Notes under the pieces: generated by a model | Seen by the model: only the letters and a program-made list of their open reading frames with translations | Told to the model about the DNA's origin: nothing | The model's database searches: none | Position numbers and translations under genes: made by a program | Assembly: GCA_030077755.1 (NCBI GenBank) | Contig: JAQJZZ010000019.1 | Span: 508,501 to 572,500 of the forward strand | DNA: 64,000 bases | Origin: Filosporella fistucella | Taxonomy: Eukaryota > Ascomycota > Leotiomycetes > Helotiales | Direction: 5' to 3' | In this document: positions 42,501 through 54,100 of the stretch, piece after piece | How the letters are laid out: each line of letters opens with the position of its first letter | How positions within the stretch are numbered: the first letter of the stretch is position 1

Positions 42501-43686
42501 AATAAGGGACTTCGTTCAAAATATCTCATCACAGCCGGTGACTGCCCGTCGAATTGTTACACCGGATATGGTTCAGTTGAGCGATGATTTAGATGAAGCA
42601 GATCTTTCAGGATGGCAGATACCGCAGAAATCAAATTTTAAACCGCGTGTTCGCGAGAGGGGGAATCTTGACCTATCGGCTCTGCTGGCCACATCACCAG
42701 TCAAAGCACTTCCTATCCTCGAAAAGAGTACACAGCAACCTCCCGATAGAAATGAATCATTATTCGGTGGCCTCGCAGGCAATAGTCAGCAGGATGGGTT
42801 TATCAGGACAGCTAGAGAAAGTCACCCAGTCTCTGCCACTTTCGCTCCGATTCCTCAAAAGATGGGCTTCAATCCTCGTCCTCGATCACCATCCAAAGAG
42901 ATAAATCTTTCTCCCAGCATAATTGGTGGCTCATCGATCGGGAATTCAACCATCGAATCCTCTGAGCCACCAGGATCTTCCTCTCCAATAGCGAAGCCAT
43001 TGAGAACATCTTCGCTGAGCAGGACAAACACGCTTCACGTGCACCAATCGCATTTAGACTTGTCGAGTCCAGCAAGCAGTCAAGACTTGGCTCCCTCACT
43101 AGCTTCAAATGATGGAAAGGAAAATAGAGTCAACAGTTCTCGGACCATGAAATGGGCAGAATCCATTCGACTTGAACCATCTTCGTTTCCTATGCAAACG
43201 CCTCTTCCCTCTACGTCACCAACGAAGTCATGCCTCCGCTCACCACTCAAAACCCCACCTGCCAACTACACATCCGGTGCTTTCGCTCCTAGTCCAAGTA
43301 AGGGGGTGACTTTTGTCTCTTCCTCGCCTATGCCCTCTTCCCCAACTACAGAACTACTCTCATCCACAACCTGGTCCAAAGACCATTGGAAGCTTCTCGA
43401 CACTCTTCTACAAATGTGGAAACCAGAAAAGCAAATTTCACCAAACTCCAGCAGTGAGCATGTTGATGCCATTGGAAGAAGGAGGAGGAATAGTACTAGA
43501 GTGATCAGTAAATTGCTAGGCAAGACTGTGTCGAGTAATGGTGATAGAATGAAACTAGAACAGTGGCATTTGGAAGTTGTGGATGAGTTTAGAGGGTATG
43601 TGCCTGGATGGGAGGAGAAGGTTGTGGCGATGAGAGTATTCTCTCTAATTGTCGGAGAACACAAGAGAGGGTTGGTTGGAAAGTGA
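39550..43686 (+). CDS. Large AT-hook nuclear protein with four-fold repeat
   Basis: Single exon, 1378 residues from MSEATLSSPDPLND; the frame is open upstream but lacks an ATG. Residues 120-130 hold a classic AT-hook (TPKRGRGRPRKS), followed by more basic GRG-type patches to about residue 225, so minor-groove DNA binding is likely. The bulk is Ser/Pro-rich and disordered. Four units of the type DSFSSIPPEILxAATPAR start at about residues 438, 475, 507 and 544. The last 120 residues look folded: TTWSKDHWKLLDTLLQMW, RVISKLLGKTVSS, EQWHLEVVDEFRGYVPGWEE, VVAMRVFSLIVGEHKRG. Similar fungal proteins are called AT DNA-binding protein, but no function is known to me. Confidence 0.85.
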   Translation: MSEATLSSPDPLNDSETYQSPAKTRCSSRVRRSLPLQGNSPTKQTFELDVGNRLSPQKIRVTVEAGESDVENAYTYTEDGRSPSPTPTPNARRRERTTTTTVPVKGLSDTEEESRHAVTPKRGRGRPRKSIGTPVPTKKDRRAGTPTQKRGRRSVGELVDGDDEEDVNFRIGKGVEIGRGKGRSRSRSTKGAKKATSVTKKTGDDKVPSSTVPKKGRGRRNSLLPEEMMVLENENPRNVNRQEEESTAYLKHDTHKVTSDPGSPFSTVRSVDALGGTGHEDITIARFNPGNETPQRAGWSSPLVLDTFRPSSSGRKADYPSPSLSADKELSSQSEDKSYRRNTESIPTQESNDQVIEDEKDQYQENQYAEEDEDEVGELHEFDTILESEGFSMISVDSVPSLREHFSSPANPHEPRSIQPLRNRNLLAVMDADAEAQNDSFSSIPEEILATATPARRPQHFDLLSVQAAAINESFSSIPPDILQAATPARKSHISRLLPSNKSLHEDSFSSIAPEILEAATPGRELTVERNSAAKNIVQANYEDSFSEVPPSVLAATTPAPATQSRPSSNRLTVPATKPNLATSQPSPRLITPDETPSPIDESSTSHTVKNGGSLPSSDRESQSIHQATVGESSFVQSIMPSSPPSVAPRRYTYTAHLRQHRQLNPDVTQTPSIVFSSPTLPPPIHAAKLHPVLAPTAEKDERPALSPIARAGRMLQDIVVPSSSRSRSQSLGSPFKSPAAERKSSSFIEESQPEPVQERRLGPLPKLDLNNRFDEHTSQSRPPVKSNLQEDPFSMNNRNHRRTPSPEEKDLYSLGLPGKRPWSSSRVSTIRSESNTVRSDDAMSWQAEAEINLPENPSSLKNNLNLSSARGDNSAEKRWSAERAAVSQEIEAAHSDQVIVINSDGEDVVTEHSDYDEDFGLLLETLNSSSPVSQQQREPLNDNIEKPRRSKIPSPWRQNSKRLVYSDETSHFSSPSVNTKAPPIRDFVQNISSQPVTARRIVTPDMVQLSDDLDEADLSGWQIPQKSNFKPRVRERGNLDLSALLATSPVKALPILEKSTQQPPDRNESLFGGLAGNSQQDGFIRTARESHPVSATFAPIPQKMGFNPRPRSPSKEINLSPSIIGGSSIGNSTIESSEPPGSSSPIAKPLRTSSLSRTNTLHVHQSHLDLSSPASSQDLAPSLASNDGKENRVNSSRTMKWAESIRLEPSSFPMQTPLPSTSPTKSCLRSPLKTPPANYTSGAFAPSPSKGVTFVSSSPMPSSPTTELLSSTTWSKDHWKLLDTLLQMWKPEKQISPNSSSEHVDAIGRRRRNSTRVISKLLGKTVSSNGDRMKLEQWHLEVVDEFRGYVPGWEEKVVAMRVFSLIVGEHKRGLVGK
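40858..41232 (+). repeat. Four diverged coding repeats in the AT-hook gene
   Basis: Four protein units (NDSFSSIPEEILATATPAR, NESFSSIPPDILQAATPAR, EDSFSSIAPEILEAATPGR, EDSFSEVPPSVLAATTPAP) are spaced 32 to 37 residues apart. Each ends in a Thr-Pro, a possible proline-directed kinase site. Codons differ between units, so conservation is at protein level. Confidence 0.85.
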
Positions 43687-44025
43687 ACGAACTGTGCTGG
43701 GACATTTGCGAGCCGAGAATGTACGCGATGAAATGCATAGGAGGTATGGTATTGGAAACTGGTGTAAGACTCGGAATTGGGTCGGAATTTGAAGACCATG
43801 TCAGATTGTAGATCTGGAGTTTGGATATTAGAGAGCGGGCGTTGGAAAGGTCTTCTTCTATGTCAGATATGTAGCGGTACTCTGAAAATCTCAAGATTAC
43901 AATACGTTTGCAAATCCTAGTCATTGGTGAAATAGCCATGATTATCTCATTGATACCGTTTTGCATCCCCTTCATCTGCGCCTCTATGATACAATGTCAC
44001 ATGCCCATCTAAATCTCGCCTCTGC
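43687..44025. other. Convergent intergenic gap
   Basis: Space between the AT-hook gene and RPN6; both 3' ends lie here. No other feature. Confidence 0.4.
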
Positions 44026-45418
44026 TTATTCTAGCATAGACGCCTGGTTGGTATACAACACATCCACTACACTGCTCAGCTTCTCGATCGTAGCCAAAGC
44101 AGAATCGTACCCCTCGTCTCTCTCCGTCTCGTCGAAAATGATCAAACACCCATTGCCCTGGTCCAAGACCCCGATAATCACCTTATCCAGAATCATTTGG
44201 CTCAATTTCCGTTCCACTTGTTGAGTATCTAGTCCTACCATCTTGGCAATATGGTCGATCTCCACGCGGGAGAAGGGCTCGATTACTTTGATGAGATTCT
44301 GTTCCAGCATAGCATCGTACAGGCGGCGAAGATGGTTGCGAATGAATGGATCGCCACCTAGTTCACGGCGGTAATCACCAAGAGCTTTCTCGTACTCCTC
44401 GAGTGACCGGTTTGAGTGTGCTCGTGCGACTGCCTTCATGGCTTCGAGGTTCTTGCCAGCATATTTGACTGCTTGCTTGGAAGTCATCAGTTGGTTGACA
44501 TCGTCTGCGAGGTTCAACATGACTTTGCATAGAAGCATGTATTGTAGAGCAGCGGTGGCCTTTTCTGGTTCATCTTGGGTGTGGTAGCCATCAAGAGCTT
44601 CGATAAAGTAGGAGTATGCAGTGTTGAAATCTTTATCCTCTGCATGTAACTTTCCAGATTGCATGTCCAATCCAGCTTGTAGAAGAGGAGGAGTGTAAAC
44701 CGAAGCAGCTGAAGTTCGGGCGCTGGTGAGAGCTGCACGACCCTTCGCCACATTTCCGAGCGCATGATAGACTCGCGATTCAAGGAGTTGTACTTCCACC
44801 AACACAAGCTTGTCGTCAAGACGCTTCAATTCCTTTAGCAGACTGTTGATGAGAGTCAAGGCATCGTAGTAAGAGGCTTTGGTCATATAGAGCTGAACGA
44901 GACGAGTCTCGAGGTTTTGTCTAAGGAAGCCTCGTCGCTCCGAGGTGGCCCATTCGATACATGATTTCGTTACTGAGATTTGGGTATCGGTGGAATTGGG
45001 GATGCCATGGAACAGATCGAGGAGTTGACGAACTATCACAGACTATTAGTATGCTTCGACACCTACCATTGAGCTGGGCATTCTATTGCAAAGAGTCCTT
45101 ACCAAGCTTTGCTGTTTTTGCCTTTGCGAACGAGCTCAAGACCGATCGACTGGTTGTAATTAGATCTACCAGCTCAGTGGCTTTCCTTTTAGAAGTTAGC
45201 AACCTTATAGATGATATGCAGACTTCATATTCTCACTTTTGATCTCGGTATAACTCTCCCAAACTGACCAAAGCAGTCTCGTACTCTCGAACTGCGGCGT
45301 CTGAGGTTACTGATGGGGGTTTGGAAATAATCGCCTTGTATCTTGCTTCAGCTTCCCTTGGATTTGATTTTGCCAACTTCTGCGCCTCCTGTATCCGGTC
45401 TGAGTGTGCGGGTGCCAT
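44026..45418 (-). CDS. RPN6: 26S proteasome lid subunit Rpn6 (PSMD11)
   Basis: PCI-domain subunit that ties the lid to the 20S core. Three exons on the minus strand, 45418..45237, 45185..45103 and 45032..44026, give 423 residues, the family's size. MAPAHSDRIQEAQKLAKSNP leads into TPR-like helices; exon 2 supplies KKATELVDLITTSRSVLSSF. Exon 3 has FLRQNLETRLVQLYMTKASY and VEVQLLESRVYHALGNVAKG, and the PCI/winged-helix end with LYDAMLEQNLIKVIEPFSRV and KMVGLDTQQVERKLSQMILD. All three joins keep phase. It is divergent from SOF1 with 215 bp between start codons. Confidence 0.95.
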
Positions 45419-45633
45419 CTTGATATGTGTGTAGATGACCGTGATGTTATGAAGGGAGTTGTTTTGAGGCTCTTGGGGAAGCCAGGCTGAAAGCTCCAAA
45501 CGCGGCCATCCAGCGGCGCTAATTTAGCTCCATACCCCTGCAAGAAAGTTCAGCCGCGCAAAATATATTTGTGAAGACCTGAATCTTCACGATAGAAAAA
45601 TACAAAATATGGCGACAACACCTTGAAGTCAAA

Positions 45634-47206
45634 ATGGTATGTAAAAAAATGTCACAGCCATTGCAAAATGCTGACTGATATTGATCAGAAAATCAAAGCA
45701 CTGTCTCGACCAGCCTCATCGGCGCAGGCCCCCGGGTCTGACGTCCAGAGAAGCCCGCGAAATCTTGATCCAGCCCTCCATCCTTTCGCAAAAGCCAGGG
45801 AATATACACGCGCATTGAATGCGACCAAGATGGAACGAATGTTTGCTGCCCCTTTCATAGCACAGCTAGGGAAGGGTCATGTTGACGGAGTTTATACAAT
45901 GGCGAAGGATCCCAACTCATTGGAAAGATTTGCCAGTGGCAGTGGAGACGGAATCGTGAAAGTCTGGGACTTGACATCCCGGGAAGAGATATGGAATACT
46001 TCTGCTCATGAGAATATCGTGAAAGGAATGAGTTGGACTCGAGATCAAAAGCTTTTGACTTGCGCAGCCGACAGATCCATTAAACTTTACGATCCGTATA
46101 ATACTCCTTCTGGCACCGCACCTATCGCCACCTGGCTGGGGACGAATGCTTTTACGAGCATCTCGCATCACAGGAATAACAAATCATTTGCTGCTGCATC
46201 TGGAGTGGTTTCAATTTACGACTTAGAAAGGCACTCGGCTCCTCCAGAGGTTCTGAAATGGCCAAATTCCACGGACACTATTACCGCTGTTTCTTTTAAC
46301 CAAACAGAAACGTCGATACTGGCCTCTGCTGCGACTGACAGGTCAATTGTTTTGTACGATTTGCGAACGTCAATGCCTCTGGCAAAGACTGTCTTGTAAG
46401 TGATAAACTCTTCGAAATCCACCAGTACTTCCTCCATTATGCTATGATGAAAGAAATCATTCAGTTATCCCTGTCTTAATCATTCGTGTTGATCTATTTA
46501 ATTAGACTCTGAGCATCTTTCACGTTACATTAATTTAGCTTCATACCCACTTGTTGTCCAATGCTAATGTGTCCTCAGAAATTTCGCATCTAATGCAATT
46601 GCCTGGAATCCTATGGAGGCTTTCAATTTTGCTGTCGCGAATGAAGATCACAATATTTACATATTTGATATGAGGAAGATGGATAGAGCCCTCAACATCT
46701 TGAAAGATCACGTAGCAGCAGTAATGGACGTTGAATTCTCGCCCACCGGCGAAGAACTTGTCTCCGCAAGCTACGATCGTACAGTTCGCCTCTGGAGCCG
46801 TATGAAAGGCCATTCCCGAGATATCTACCATACAAAGCGTATGCAAAGAGTCTTCTCCGCCAAATGGACTCCGGACTCAAAGTATATTCTCTCCGGCTCA
46901 GACGATGGCAACATCCGACTCTGGCGCGCCAATGCCTCAAAAAGAGAAGGCATCAAATCCGCAAAGCAGCGTCAATCCCTTGAATATAATGCCGCTCTTG
47001 CGGAACGCTATGCTCACATGCCTGAAATTAAGAGGATCAAGAGACATAGACATATTCCCAAGGTGGTCAAGAAGGCAGGAGAGATTAAGACGGAGGAGCT
47101 TAAGGCGATTAAGAAGAGAGAAGAGAACGAGAGGAAACATACCAAGAAGCAGTTCCAGAAACGGAGGAGTGAGAGAGAAAAGATGGTACTGGCTTCTGAG
47201 AAATGA
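45634..47206 (+). CDS. SOF1: Small-subunit processome WD40 protein Sof1 (DCAF13)
   Basis: Nucleolar WD40 protein of U3-dependent 18S rRNA processing. Exons 45634..45636, 45689..46395 and 46579..47206, 445 residues. The first coding exon is only the ATG: the intron starts directly after it (ATG|GTATGT) and the acceptor TGATCAG gives KIKALSRPASSAQAPGSDVQ, the usual Sof1 N-terminus. WD units are visible at FASGSGDGIVKVWDLTSREE, LLTCAADRSIKLYD, LASAATDRSIVLYDLR, LVSASYDRTVRLW and ILSGSDDGNIRLW. The C-terminal Sof1 domain is basic (RYAHMPEIKRIKRHRHIPKV) and ends in a Lys/Arg coiled coil. Confidence 0.94.
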
Positions 47207-48365
47207 ATGTTCGAATTCTGGATCTATGGATGGCGTTTTAAGGGGAAAATCAAAAGGAAAAGATCAATTGGTGTTTGGGGTTCTCTGGCATTTGATTGGC
47301 GTCTGGGAATACCTACCTGATGTTGTTGAAAAGGGTTGGAGTGGTGGACCTCTATTAAGGGAATTGCCTCAGGAATGGAACGTAGCATAGTAGCAAGCTT
47401 GCCACAGGCTTCACATAGCCATAGATACAGGAGTGAAGATTGAAAATTTGAGACCATCACTGTTCTGAATCGACATGATTCAGGATTTACAACGAACGTG
47501 ATGAACTTCCAGTCATACCTCCCATCATGTTGGAACACTTGAACCAGAGAATGACATATAATATCTCCTTATGTCCATCTGTTTCTTGCTCGCCTCTTTC
47601 ATTCAATCAATCTTACTAGATCCAAGACTCCCGAATATCGCAAATGTCATATCCTCCATTAACGTGTAACCTGTATAATACAGGAAAAGAACCCACCATC
47701 AAGCAATTCAGACTCTGAGCAAAAATCCTGTGAGAACAATTCCATAGATTTATCCAATGTGAAATCAAAGCCCACTTTCAGATTCAAGAGCAGTGTACAA
47801 AACAAGATGAGAAAAATAATCAAAATTTGGTATACAATCTCGGATTAATCAACGCTTAACACGTAGGAAGAAAAGATTTCACCAGACATCCACCCCCATT
47901 TCAACTCCCAAAAGCCGAAAAAAAGCTAAGAAACAATTCCGAAAAGGAACAAAAGAAAGTTGTCTGGTAAAGCCGTTCTCAAACGCACTCTAGATGACTT
48001 TCAGCTAGACCCTCCCGAAGATGGGTCAGGTTTGAATGACTCTATGGTATCACCCACTAACCCACTTCCCCTAAGCCGACGGAAGCAGACATGTTATCAT
48101 GGTATATGAAGGGTCCGAGGTGAACTAATTTGGCGGTGTGGTGGCTTTTGAAGGCGGTTGAGGGCTGGTTTGGGCTATTTGCTGATTTGTACAAACATAT
48201 GATGGCAGATATATCGAGGTATCACGGGCGTTCATATTTAATCAAGATGATAGGAAGAGAGTAAAATCAGGAGGTGTTTTCATTAATCAACGCCGTGGTA
48301 TACCGGCACCTAGCCGAAACTCCGGAATATCATTTACAAGCATATCAAAACCCATCTATCAACAT
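47207..48365. other. Convergent intergenic region
   Basis: AT-rich, 1.2 kb. No supported gene; it contains the 3' ends of SOF1 and the SDS3-like gene. Confidence 0.45.
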
Positions 48366-50039
48366 CTACGAAGCTCTTTGCTTCCGTCCTTTCTTCATTG
48401 AATCATTTGTTCCTTGGCGACTCATTGGTGCGCCTCCGGCGGGACTGGGTACTCCCTGTGAATTCTGCTGGCTCATTGGCACAGCCTCGACTGCTGGTGG
48501 CTCATCTCGCGTGTTGCTATTGGTGAGAGCAGGTGGCGGTTTATTGTTGATGAAGTATGAGATCTCATTTGGATCTCGTCGGTGTTGCCATGCGCGTTCC
48601 AGGAGAGCACGAGTCGCCTCATCCTGCAAGTTGGTACCTGGGCCATGCTCATCATTCAGCGCTCGTGCTCGGCGAATTGCCTCTAATTCAGATGCAATAT
48701 CGTCACTAGCAATACCAGTGGCTGCAGGAACGGTTTCGGACTTGGCGGCAAATACACGACCTGCACCTGCGTTGACCATTTGTGGGAGTTTGGGAATTTG
48801 TCTAGTTAGTGCTTGAATAACAAGCGGATTCTCAACCCCGTGAAGAACGTCAAAGCCAAGATTCTGTCTTGTGCTTCGAGTTGCGTGTGAAATTTGGCGA
48901 GCCATCTCGGCGCCATTGGGTGGGGAATCGGCATCTTCATCTTGTTCAGGAGCAGCATTTTCTGAATTGGAATCGGATTTCCCATTGGGTGGAGAGTTCT
49001 CAGTATCGGTGTATGGGGGATGCCTGTGCATGTATGAGTATGCTGCAAGAGCAGCAGTGTTGTACGCCATTGATAGCTCTTTCTCTGTGAATAGCTTCTC
49101 CATGCTATACAGCCCCGTGTTGATTTGTGTGTCTACATGCTGGTTGCGCTCGGCATGCCAGCTAGGAGTATGTGTGCCATTATCAAGGCGTTGACGTGTT
49201 GGTGCAGGCGATTCGTCGCTATCGTGAGCTTTTCGCTTGCGCTTATGGCTTTCAGGAAAGGAACTGAGAATCTCTTCAGCATCTCGACGATGCCTGGTGC
49301 TTCTTTTCCCGTGTATTCCTCCAGGGCTCGATGGGTTTGTGAGTGTAAATTGGTTTGGGTGTAAATGGTATGCGGGCGTGTCGGTGATCTCGTTCGATTC
49401 TTTCTCCTTCATCAAACGTGCCCTCTTGCTAGTCAGTGAGTTTATAACTCGGTCTCGGACGGTGTTTTCAAGCGCCTCCCACTCCAGGTCTGCAAGCTTT
49501 CGTTTGTAGGCGTGGTGGGCATTTATGTCAGATTTTCTGACATTGAAGTCTCTCTGAAGATGAGTTAGTGAAAGAAACACATTTGGAGTCGCAAAACCGC
49601 TTACCATGTGGGTTGCCAAATCTGCGTCCCTTTGTTCTAATTTGTCGTTGACGTCCTTCGCAAATTCGGCGTAATGTCTACCAGCACGTTGTGGAGGATC
49701 TGGGCCAACAGACTTCATGTGAGTCTTTGCCATGTTCTCACGAACGAGTTTCTCGACTGCTTCGGCATCGTTTGGTAGGCCTTCGTTTGAAGCAGCTGGG
49801 GCTTCTTGAACGAGATTTGCGTCGATTTGGAGCGCTTGAAGCTGGCTCCGGTAATGAGTGTCGCGATTCGCAGTAAAGTCACCAATAATCTCTTGAAGCT
49901 TAGTACCAACGACCATCCGCCGTTTGTCTCTCTTTGAGAGACCAGTGTTGGCTTGCTGAGCAGGCGATACTGATTGATTTCGGTCTGGTCGATGCGAGCC
50001 GGACATGATGGGTGATGCTGGTGATGGACTTAAAGCCAT
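48366..50039 (-). CDS. SDS3: Sds3-like subunit of a histone deacetylase complex
   Basis: Exons 50039..49605 and 49553..48366 on the minus strand, 540 residues. The 51-nt intron (GTAAGC...CTTCAG) is in frame and has no stop, so retention would add 17 residues. The N-terminal third holds the Sds3-type block KRDKRRMVVGTKLQEIIGDF, then TANRDTHYRSQLQALQIDAN; such proteins bridge the Rpd3/Sin3 deacetylase complex. A helical stretch RDFNVRKSDINAHHAYKRKL follows. The rest is low-complexity with nuclear signals (HKRKRKAHD), and ends Gln/Pro/Ser-rich with KKGRKQRAS. Placement in the Sds3 family rests mainly on the N-terminal block; the long C-terminus is typical of filamentous fungi. Confidence 0.75.
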   Translation of the reverse strand: MALSPSPASPIMSGSHRPDRNQSVSPAQQANTGLSKRDKRRMVVGTKLQEIIGDFTANRDTHYRSQLQALQIDANLVQEAPAASNEGLPNDAEAVEKLVRENMAKTHMKSVGPDPPQRAGRHYAEFAKDVNDKLEQRDADLATHMVSGFATPNVFLSLTHLQRDFNVRKSDINAHHAYKRKLADLEWEALENTVRDRVINSLTSKRARLMKEKESNEITDTPAYHLHPNQFTLTNPSSPGGIHGKRSTRHRRDAEEILSSFPESHKRKRKAHDSDESPAPTRQRLDNGTHTPSWHAERNQHVDTQINTGLYSMEKLFTEKELSMAYNTAALAAYSYMHRHPPYTDTENSPPNGKSDSNSENAAPEQDEDADSPPNGAEMARQISHATRSTRQNLGFDVLHGVENPLVIQALTRQIPKLPQMVNAGAGRVFAAKSETVPAATGIASDDIASELEAIRRARALNDEHGPGTNLQDEATRALLERAWQHRRDPNEISYFINNKPPPALTNSNTRDEPPAVEAVPMSQQNSQGVPSPAGGAPMSRQGTNDSMKKGRKQRAS

Positions 50040-51107
50040 GGCGAAAAGAAGGAGGTAAAGAGGGGCAATTATTAGAAATTCGAAGGGATACGAGGGTAGT
50101 AGTTGCAGTTTCGCAATGCGGTAGCAGAGGTTGTAATGAGGTAGAGTCGGAAAAGGAAGTTGAAAGCTCGAACACAGTGTGGGAAAGAGGGAAACAGCTT
50201 TATGGTTGTCGTGTGCTATTGTTGGAGTTGTAAAAGGACGATAGCGTTTACAATAGGTTTGTTTGATATTATGAACGACATTGACAATAGTAAGTCAGAA
50301 GGAATTTGTGTATGGAAATTGCTATTGTGAGAGAATCGTGGTAACCAATTCACCAGCAACTGGCTGCGCAAAGTCGACAAGGCCGGCTCGCACATGACGC
50401 TAAGTCCACACCTGCGCTACGGCGGCCATTTTCTACCCCACATCATAAATCAGGTTCAAGCCGGACGAAATCCAATGTAAGTTGATAGAGTACATTTGCC
50501 ACAAAAGATTATATCTAGCTTCCAAGTTTTCCTCCCAATGGCATCCAACAATTCATCTCCTGGTTTTCTCCACAAGTTGGTTGCACAGCTTAGAAAATTT
50601 TGCCTTTCTGTTTGCAAACAGCTTGTTGTGGAAATGGAACAAATTTTATCCGCCCCCACAAATAACCTGCCTGATCACCTGAAATGCCTGTCAACAAAGA
50701 GGCTCAAATCTTTGAACTTAGAATGGAAGCTTAGAAGGATTGATGTGCAAAATTAACTCGCGGGCCACTTATCATGAGTCATCGCTCTCATCGCGAACAA
50801 CGAGCGACTACACATTGATGCTGTTATTACTAGGAACAAAAGCCAGTAAGCGGATCGAATTAAGAATTTCAAGTGTGATATATATCACAAACGGAAAAAT
50901 TACATGTCAGAAATTGTTCTATTGCTCTTGTAGAAGAATTAATCTCAATCCCTGACCATGATGCCATCTCCATAGCGTCAGCAATGAGATATGAGGTTCT
51001 TTGTGACCTATTTCCCAAACGCCAGATGCAATCATAATTCGTGACCTTCACCCCTTACCAAAATCGTCATCCCATAAACTCTATTCATATGCCACCAAGA
51101 TGCGTTT
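50040..51107. other. Intergenic, 1.1 kb
   Basis: Upstream of the SDS3-like gene and downstream of the PARP-E2 gene. No supported gene or RNA. Confidence 0.45.
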
Positions 51108-54100
51108 TCAAACCCCACTAGCTCCTGCCTTGCCTGCACCCAAGGTCCACTCTCTCAATCCAGGTGGAATTTTCCAGCCATGGGTTCTGCAAGCACGTTC
51201 GTACGCGTCAATCGCCTCTCCTGTCTGATAATCATCATTATAGCCAGCCTTCCTTGGACTGCGGTTCAGGAGTCTTGCCGGCTTGGGCTCCAGATTCATA
51301 ATAGCAACGCGAACTTGAAGGATAATACTCTCAATGGAAGAGACCGAGGACCAACCCGTATTCGTGAGAAGCTCCATACACATCGCACCGCCTCCCGTGA
51401 CATGTCCGCCCCCACCGCTTGTAAATGGTAGGAATCGAGGTCGAATTACCCTGACGAAAGGTGGGCTGTAAGGAAAGTCTTGTCCGAACCGAATCTCAAG
51501 GACAATACTTGTGATTCCAGCTGCCTTCATGTCCTGCGCAAGTGGGAGACTGGAATCAAAGGTGTGCAATTCAACAATCCACTGGTAGATATTGCTGATA
51601 AGCTCTTGGTTGACGTACCAACCCAACTCATTTAGAGGGGTCTTTTTCTGTATCTCTAAAATGTCCTTCAAAGCTCGGTTCAAGGTTCTCGTTGCACTTG
51701 GTGTGGCATAGGATGGTGGTTCAAGCATTGGAAGGGTTGATTGATCCAAGGATCCAGGAACAAAGTCTGTAAGAGACTTCTGAGGGGGCAGACTGGAAGA
51801 TCTGTCAGCTTTGGTTGAAATCACGCATCTCTGAAATAGATGCCTCGTGTGGTGCACAAACTGAGTTGTCCGGCGGCCTTCTGCGACCTTGTCTTCCACC
51901 TCAGAGCTTGTCTCGACATCAGAAAGGGGAAAAACCTCATCGGATGTGCTATCAGATTCGCTGTCCAAAGTCTTCTTGAACAAATCGTCTGGATTTCCCT
52001 GTTTCTGTCGCTTTGGGAGCGGGCTGTCACCTCTAGATTTTCTGAAGCCTCGAGATATCGAAGCTGCACAAACAGGAATGCCAACTTTCTGGTTTTTGGT
52101 AGAAGTCGCAACGTAGTGAGGGTCTTGCTCGATTACCTCTGGATCTCTGATAATGCCTTTAGCACAAACGCAATCTGATACCAGGAAAAGAATGCTTACT
52201 CTAGAACTGATGCTGTGGGAACTGATGTTGTGGGAACTGAGGCGGTAGAAATGGTGCTCGAACCCGGGGATCTTGTCTGCACGAACAGATATCTGCATTG
52301 GATCCAGTCTATAAATTGGACAACAAGATAGGGATTGGAGCTTGTAAATTGCGTGGGACAATTGACAATTTCATTTAGGCTCATTGCCGTGGTAATTCTG
52401 AGCTGGGATCCATGCCAAATCAAGTCCTAGAACATTAGTGATTACGAACAACTGATGAGATTCAAAACCAACTTACTCCCATATGGGCCTGCGAATAACC
52501 CACTGAAGTTGACTGGTCCTTAGCATGATAGACTCCGTGGCCGTAAGCCCTACCATGCAGGGTCTCCTTGAAATCTAGTCCAGCTCTGATAATACTGTGC
52601 CAATTTGACAGGCCGCTGCCATGCCATGCCCAAAGAGTTGGATACTTTGAATTGAGGCTATTTTGTTGAGCTCGAAGGGCGTCAAGAAATCTCTGTTCTT
52701 TATCTGGAGATCCTTGAGCGAACCTGAATTGAACAAAGTTTTCCGCTACGTGTGACACTCTCTGATCTAGTCGAGCTTTTGACATGATCACATCGGCGTC
52801 GGTTTGCCCTGGGTACCTGTCAACCTGAACAATACAAGAGCGATTCGATGCAATAATCCATCGAAGCATGCCCATTGCAGCTGGTGAAACCCGGCTTGTC
52901 CAAGCCTTGAGATTTGGCTCCGTGTACTTGCTTTGCTGAATGAGATAGTGTCGCATGTCCTCAACTGACGGGAGAGTCTCAAGCAGCATCACGATTGTCT
53001 CGGCTTTGTCTATATCGCCAATATCATCGAAATTCTGGTTGTAAATGTCGACATTGACAGCAGCGATTGGCACAGGAGATGGAGTTGTAGCTGGTGTCAT
53101 GGCAGGAGTTTGTAGGTTAGGCGTAGTTTCAAGAAGTGGGCCTGTGTACGTAGTAGCTCTGATGACAGGAGTTGATGATAGCTTCACTGTCGGGAAAAGT
53201 GACACGTCTTCAACTCGAAAGTGCTCTTGATGAAATCCTAGAAACCCTAAGTATTAGATATTATGCCTGAGGAAAACACTTACCTTCACCGGCTACAACG
53301 ACCCACTCTGTATTGCGGACAGGGCAAGACGGTGTGGAAGAATCAAAAATGAGCTCTTGGTGGTTTGCATCGTAGGAAGCGCTCAGTCTGGGAAGAGAAA
53401 TTTCATTTCCCGGCTCCACTGTTTCCTTTGGGGTCGAGGTTTGGAGGAGTGAGTATTGATGACCATGGGAACTTTCAGCCGTAACCTTCTGGGTAATTGG
53501 AGGTACCATTAGGCTCATGCCAGTCGGATACTCGCGGAGTCTGCGAGCCTTGTTGAAAGTCAGTCATGAAAAGCTAATGATAGAAGGATTTTCTTAGATG
53601 GGCAATTCAACTTACTTTGGCAGCTGCATAACAGAAACTAACTAAGAGATCAACAACATATGGTTGAGTCAGGATCTCGTGTTCAACACTCGGTCCGAAG
53701 CCCAGCGACATGTACTGATACAGGCAGAGAGGGGAACTGCAGACGTATGGTTTCAGTGCTTCGAAATCCTCTCGGATTTCGTTGTGACAGACAAGGCAGA
53801 ATTCGGTGCACCGAGTCAGATATCTCAGGACAAACTGAGCGGCCACTAGTGGAAAGGACTTTTCCTCAACTTTCTTGTCTGTCAGATGATCGCCCGCTAC
53901 ATCTTTTGAAGGTACATTTTTCTTGGTGCTACTTTTCCCGTTGTGGGTTGCAGGAAGTTCTTCGCTTGCTAGGTTGAGTCTGCCTTGCTTCTCATAGAGA
54001 AAGTCTTTTGCACCACTCCAGTCCTTCTCCAGAGAGATCCGGACTTTCAAGAGTGATACGAACTGTTCGTTAACAAATTCGTTCAACGAGCTGCTGATGA

